Assembly (NCBI RefSeq): GCF_900142675.1 | Contig: NZ_FRBS01000010.1 | Span: 1 to 64,000 of the forward strand | Length of the DNA: 64,000 bases | Origin: Shouchella rhizosphaerae | GTDB lineage: Bacteria > Bacillota > Bacilli > Bacillales > Bacillaceae_D | Direction of reading: 5' to 3' | Shown: positions 62,130-64,000 of the stretch, one piece after another | Numbering within the stretch: the stretch's first letter is position 1 | How the letters are laid out: the number at the start of each line of letters is the position of its first letter | The notes under the pieces: model-generated | Database searches by the model: none | Seen by the model: only the letters and a program-made list of their open reading frames with translations | What the model was told of the DNA's origin: nothing | Program-made: the position numbers and the translations under genes

Positions 62130-63182
62130 ATGATAACGGATCAAGAAATAATGGAAGCGCTCAAACGAATAAAAGATCGTGACTTAAACAAGAGTATTGT
62201 AGAAACAGGCGGCATCCGTGAGCTAAAAAACAAAAACGGCCATGTCAGCCTAAAAGTCGCTTTAGCAAAAACGGGAACAGCGGAGCAAATGCAAGTCCAA
62301 CAAGAAATTGTCAATGTCCTTAAAAGCGAGGGCGCTGAATCAGTCGGACTCCGTTTTGATACCCTTACTGAAGAAGAACTAGACGCACTCGGCGGCCTAA
62401 AAGAAGAGCCCTTTAACGGTCCTGCTTTGCTTGCGCCGACGAGCAAAACAACGTTTATTACAGTGGCGAGTGGAAAAGGCGGCGTTGGCAAATCGACCGT
62501 CTCTGTCAACACAGCAGTCTCGCTTGCCCGCCTCGGCAAAAAAGTCGGCATCATTGACGCCGATATTTACGGATTCAGTGTCCCTGACATGATGGGGATA
62601 GAGGAACGGCCGAAAGTGATCAACAAGCGTATCCATCCTGTTGAACGCTTTGGCGTTAAAGTCATCTCCATGGGCTTTTTCGTGGAAGACAATGCCCCTG
62701 TTATTTGGCGGGGACCGATGCTCGGGAAAATGATCAACCAATTCTTCTCTGAATGCGAATGGGGCGAGCTTGACTATCTCATCTTGGACTTGCCGCCAGG
62801 TACAGGCGATGTCGCTCTCGATTTGCATTCCATGCTGCCAGGTTCAAAGGAACTGATTGTGACCACTCCTCACGCAACAGCAGCATTTGTTGCGGCCCGT
62901 GCTGGTGCAATGGCGATAAAAACAAACCACGAAATGCTTGGCGTTGTAGAGAATATGGCTTACTTTGAAAGCAAAGTGACTGGGGAGAAAGAATATGTGT
63001 TTGGAACGGGCGGCGGCGAACGCTTGGCGGAAGAATTAAAAACGGAATTGCTTGCGCAAATTCCTCTCGGGCAGCCTGAGATTGATGAAAATGATTTTGC
63101 CCCGTCCGTTTATGCACAAGAACATCCAATTGGTGAGATTTACCACCGTTTGGCAGAACGAATTGTTGAAAAAACAGAGTGA
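62130..63182 (+). CDS. salA: SalA, Mrp/NBP35-family P-loop ATPase
   Basis: In Bacillus SalA represses scoC and so raises extracellular protease expression; Mrp relatives carry Fe-S clusters. The 350-residue product has an N-terminal DUF59-like domain (ITDQEIMEALKRIKDRDLN), the deviant Walker A ASGKGGVGKS at 113-122, DADIYGFSVP, and LILDLPPGTGDV. The C-terminal CxxC of Fe-S carriers is absent in what I read. ATG 62130 follows AAAGGAAGG. In B. subtilis it is beside cwlD; here glcT-ptsG intervene. Confidence 0.92.
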   Translation: MITDQEIMEALKRIKDRDLNKSIVETGGIRELKNKNGHVSLKVALAKTGTAEQMQVQQEIVNVLKSEGAESVGLRFDTLTEEELDALGGLKEEPFNGPALLAPTSKTTFITVASGKGGVGKSTVSVNTAVSLARLGKKVGIIDADIYGFSVPDMMGIEERPKVINKRIHPVERFGVKVISMGFFVEDNAPVIWRGPMLGKMINQFFSECEWGELDYLILDLPPGTGDVALDLHSMLPGSKELIVTTPHATAAFVAARAGAMAIKTNHEMLGVVENMAYFESKVTGEKEYVFGTGGGERLAEELKTELLAQIPLGQPEIDENDFAPSVYAQEHPIGEIYHRLAERIVEKTE

Positions 63183-63200
63183 TGGAAAGAGGTTGGCTTA

Positions 63201-63241
63201 AAAGCGGGAGAAGCATTTGATGTGCTTCTCCCGCTTTTTTT
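63201..63241 (+). terminator. Terminator after salA
   Basis: AAAGCGGGAGAAGCA pairs perfectly with TGCTTCTCCCGCTTT around TTTGATG, followed by T residues. Confidence 0.93.
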
Positions 63242-63325
63242 GTTGGCTTTTCCTCTTCCATTTCTATCGTTTTCTTGAAAAGCTCTTCGTTAGGAGAGTA
63301 CAAGTTTAAAAACGCCAAAATGAAA

Positions 63326-63359
63326 TATTTTCTCCAAAATAATTATTATGGTGAAAATA
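63326..63359. promoter_or_regulatory. Inverted repeat before the EIIA-nanE operon
   Basis: TATTTTCTCC and GGTGAAAATA (nine of ten complementary) flank 14 bases. Downstream is TATAAT (63390-63395) with a poor -35, as for a regulated promoter. An RpiR-type or other sugar regulator is a plausible binder, but that is an inference. Confidence 0.5.
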
Positions 63360-63426
63360 ACTTTACATTTTTATATTCTTCTTTTAAACTATAATTGTCA
63401 TTTCCATTAGAGAAAGGAGGATTCCA

Positions 63427-63738
63427 ATGAATATTCATGAAAACGCTTTTTCCATTATTTTGCATAGCGGAAATGCAAGGAGCAAAACGATGCAAGCATT
63501 ACAATCCGCTAGAGAACAGCAATTTTCAGAAGCAGACAATTTGCTAGAGGAAGCAGAGAAGGAAATCAATGTCGCCCATAAAGTGCAAACCGAGATGATC
63601 CAAAGCAATGCGCGGGGAGAGGAAATCAACCTTTCTATTCTGCTCATCCATGCACAGGATCACTTAATGACCGCTATGTTGGCGATAGACTTAGCGAAAG
63701 AAATTCTATTGTTGCATAAAGATAAAGTTCAAAAATAG
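63427..63738 (+). CDS. PTS enzyme IIA, lactose/cellobiose type
   Basis: This 103-residue protein is the soluble EIIA of the Lac family, relaying phosphate from HPr to a matching EIIB. It is all helical; the signature LIHAQDHLMTAM carries the phosphorylated H75 and the metal-binding D78. AAAGGAGG precedes the ATG. The following nanE suggests the imported sugar is an amino sugar such as ManNAc; EIIB and EIIC should lie to the right. Confidence 0.9.
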   Translation: MNIHENAFSIILHSGNARSKTMQALQSAREQQFSEADNLLEEAEKEINVAHKVQTEMIQSNARGEEINLSILLIHAQDHLMTAMLAIDLAKEILLLHKDKVQK

Positions 63739-63750
63739 GAGAAGTTGATC

Positions 63751-64000
63751 ATGCTAAATGAGATAAAAGGTGGGCTAATTGTTTCTTGTCAAGCTTTAGA
63801 GGATGAGCCTTTGCATGGATCGATGATCATGGCAAAAATGGCGAAAGCAGCGAAGTGGGGAAACGCAGTTGGCATTCGCGCAAATTCGGTGGAAGATATT
63901 CAAGCGATAAAAAATGAAGTAGACCTTCCTGTAATCGGAATTATTAAACGGGAGTATCCCGAATCAGAAGTATATATTACACCTACCAAAGCAGAGGTAA
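63751..64000 (+). CDS. nanE: N-acetylmannosamine-6-phosphate 2-epimerase, truncated by window end
   Basis: NanE converts ManNAc-6-P to GlcNAc-6-P. The 83 residues visible begin [20 protein letters not shown] and include [20 protein letters not shown] and [20 protein letters not shown], clear NanE signatures of the TIM-barrel N-terminal half. AGGAGAAG precedes the ATG. The frame runs open through base 64000. Confidence 0.92.
   Translation, partial: MLNEIKGGLIVSCQALEDEPLHGSMIMAKMAKAAKWGNAVGIRANSVEDIQAIKNEVDLPVIGIIKREYPESEVYITPTKAEV

Overview
The window is a housekeeping stretch of a low-GC, endospore-forming Gram-positive chromosome. The products (CtsR/McsA/McsB/ClpC, DisA, SigH, CwlD, SalA) and the gene order follow Bacillus. 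From remembered protein sequences it looks most like an alkaliphilic bacillus of the Shouchella (Bacillus) clausii group; that is an inference, not a database match. Nearly all genes lie on the + strand.

Layout. 1-620: end of an rRNA operon, with a repeat-bearing spacer, a 5S rRNA and its terminator, then a decayed copy of the 5S 3' end with its own terminator. 779-5461: the CtsR-controlled ctsR-mcsA-mcsB-clpC operon. 5664-9371: radA, disA, yacL (DNA repair, c-di-AMP synthesis). 9578-16393: ispD-ispF (isoprenoids), gltX, then a T-box-controlled cysE-cysS-mrnC-rlmB-rae1 group. 16398-21459: sigH, rpmG, secE-nusG, rplK-rplA, an L10 leader with rplJ-rplL, and ybxB. 21456-34045: rpoB, rpoC, ybxF, rpsL, rpsG, fusA, tuf. 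34118-49026: the S10-spc-alpha cluster from rpsJ to rplQ, with secY, adk, map and infA. 49128-53396: ecfA1-ecfA2-ecfT, truA, and rplM-rpsI with an L13-type leader.

53478-57715 is an AT-richer accessory islet. It holds a DUF2975 membrane protein with an XRE regulator under a promoter covered by two matching operators, small membrane proteins, a tyrosine-rich ferritin-like protein behind a SigK-like promoter, three tiny ORFs and an IS3-family remnant. The Bacillus order resumes with ybaK and cwlD. A glucose PTS module (glcT-ptsG, with RAT antiterminator and terminator) sits between cwlD and salA. The window ends in a lactose-type PTS EIIA gene followed by a truncated nanE, probably the start of an amino-sugar operon.

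Regulation is unusually readable: a CtsR box on the transcription start, a Cys T-box, an L10 leader, a GlcT target, and long structured leaders before rplK, rpoB, rpsJ and rpoA. The most unusual items are the 293-nt rpoB-rpoC spacer with an exact 30-bp duplication, an adenylate kinase that has lost half of its zinc site, the twin operators in front of the DUF2975/XRE pair, and the Tyr-rich ferritin-like protein. I saw no CRISPR array, prophage, complete insertion sequence or obvious defence system.
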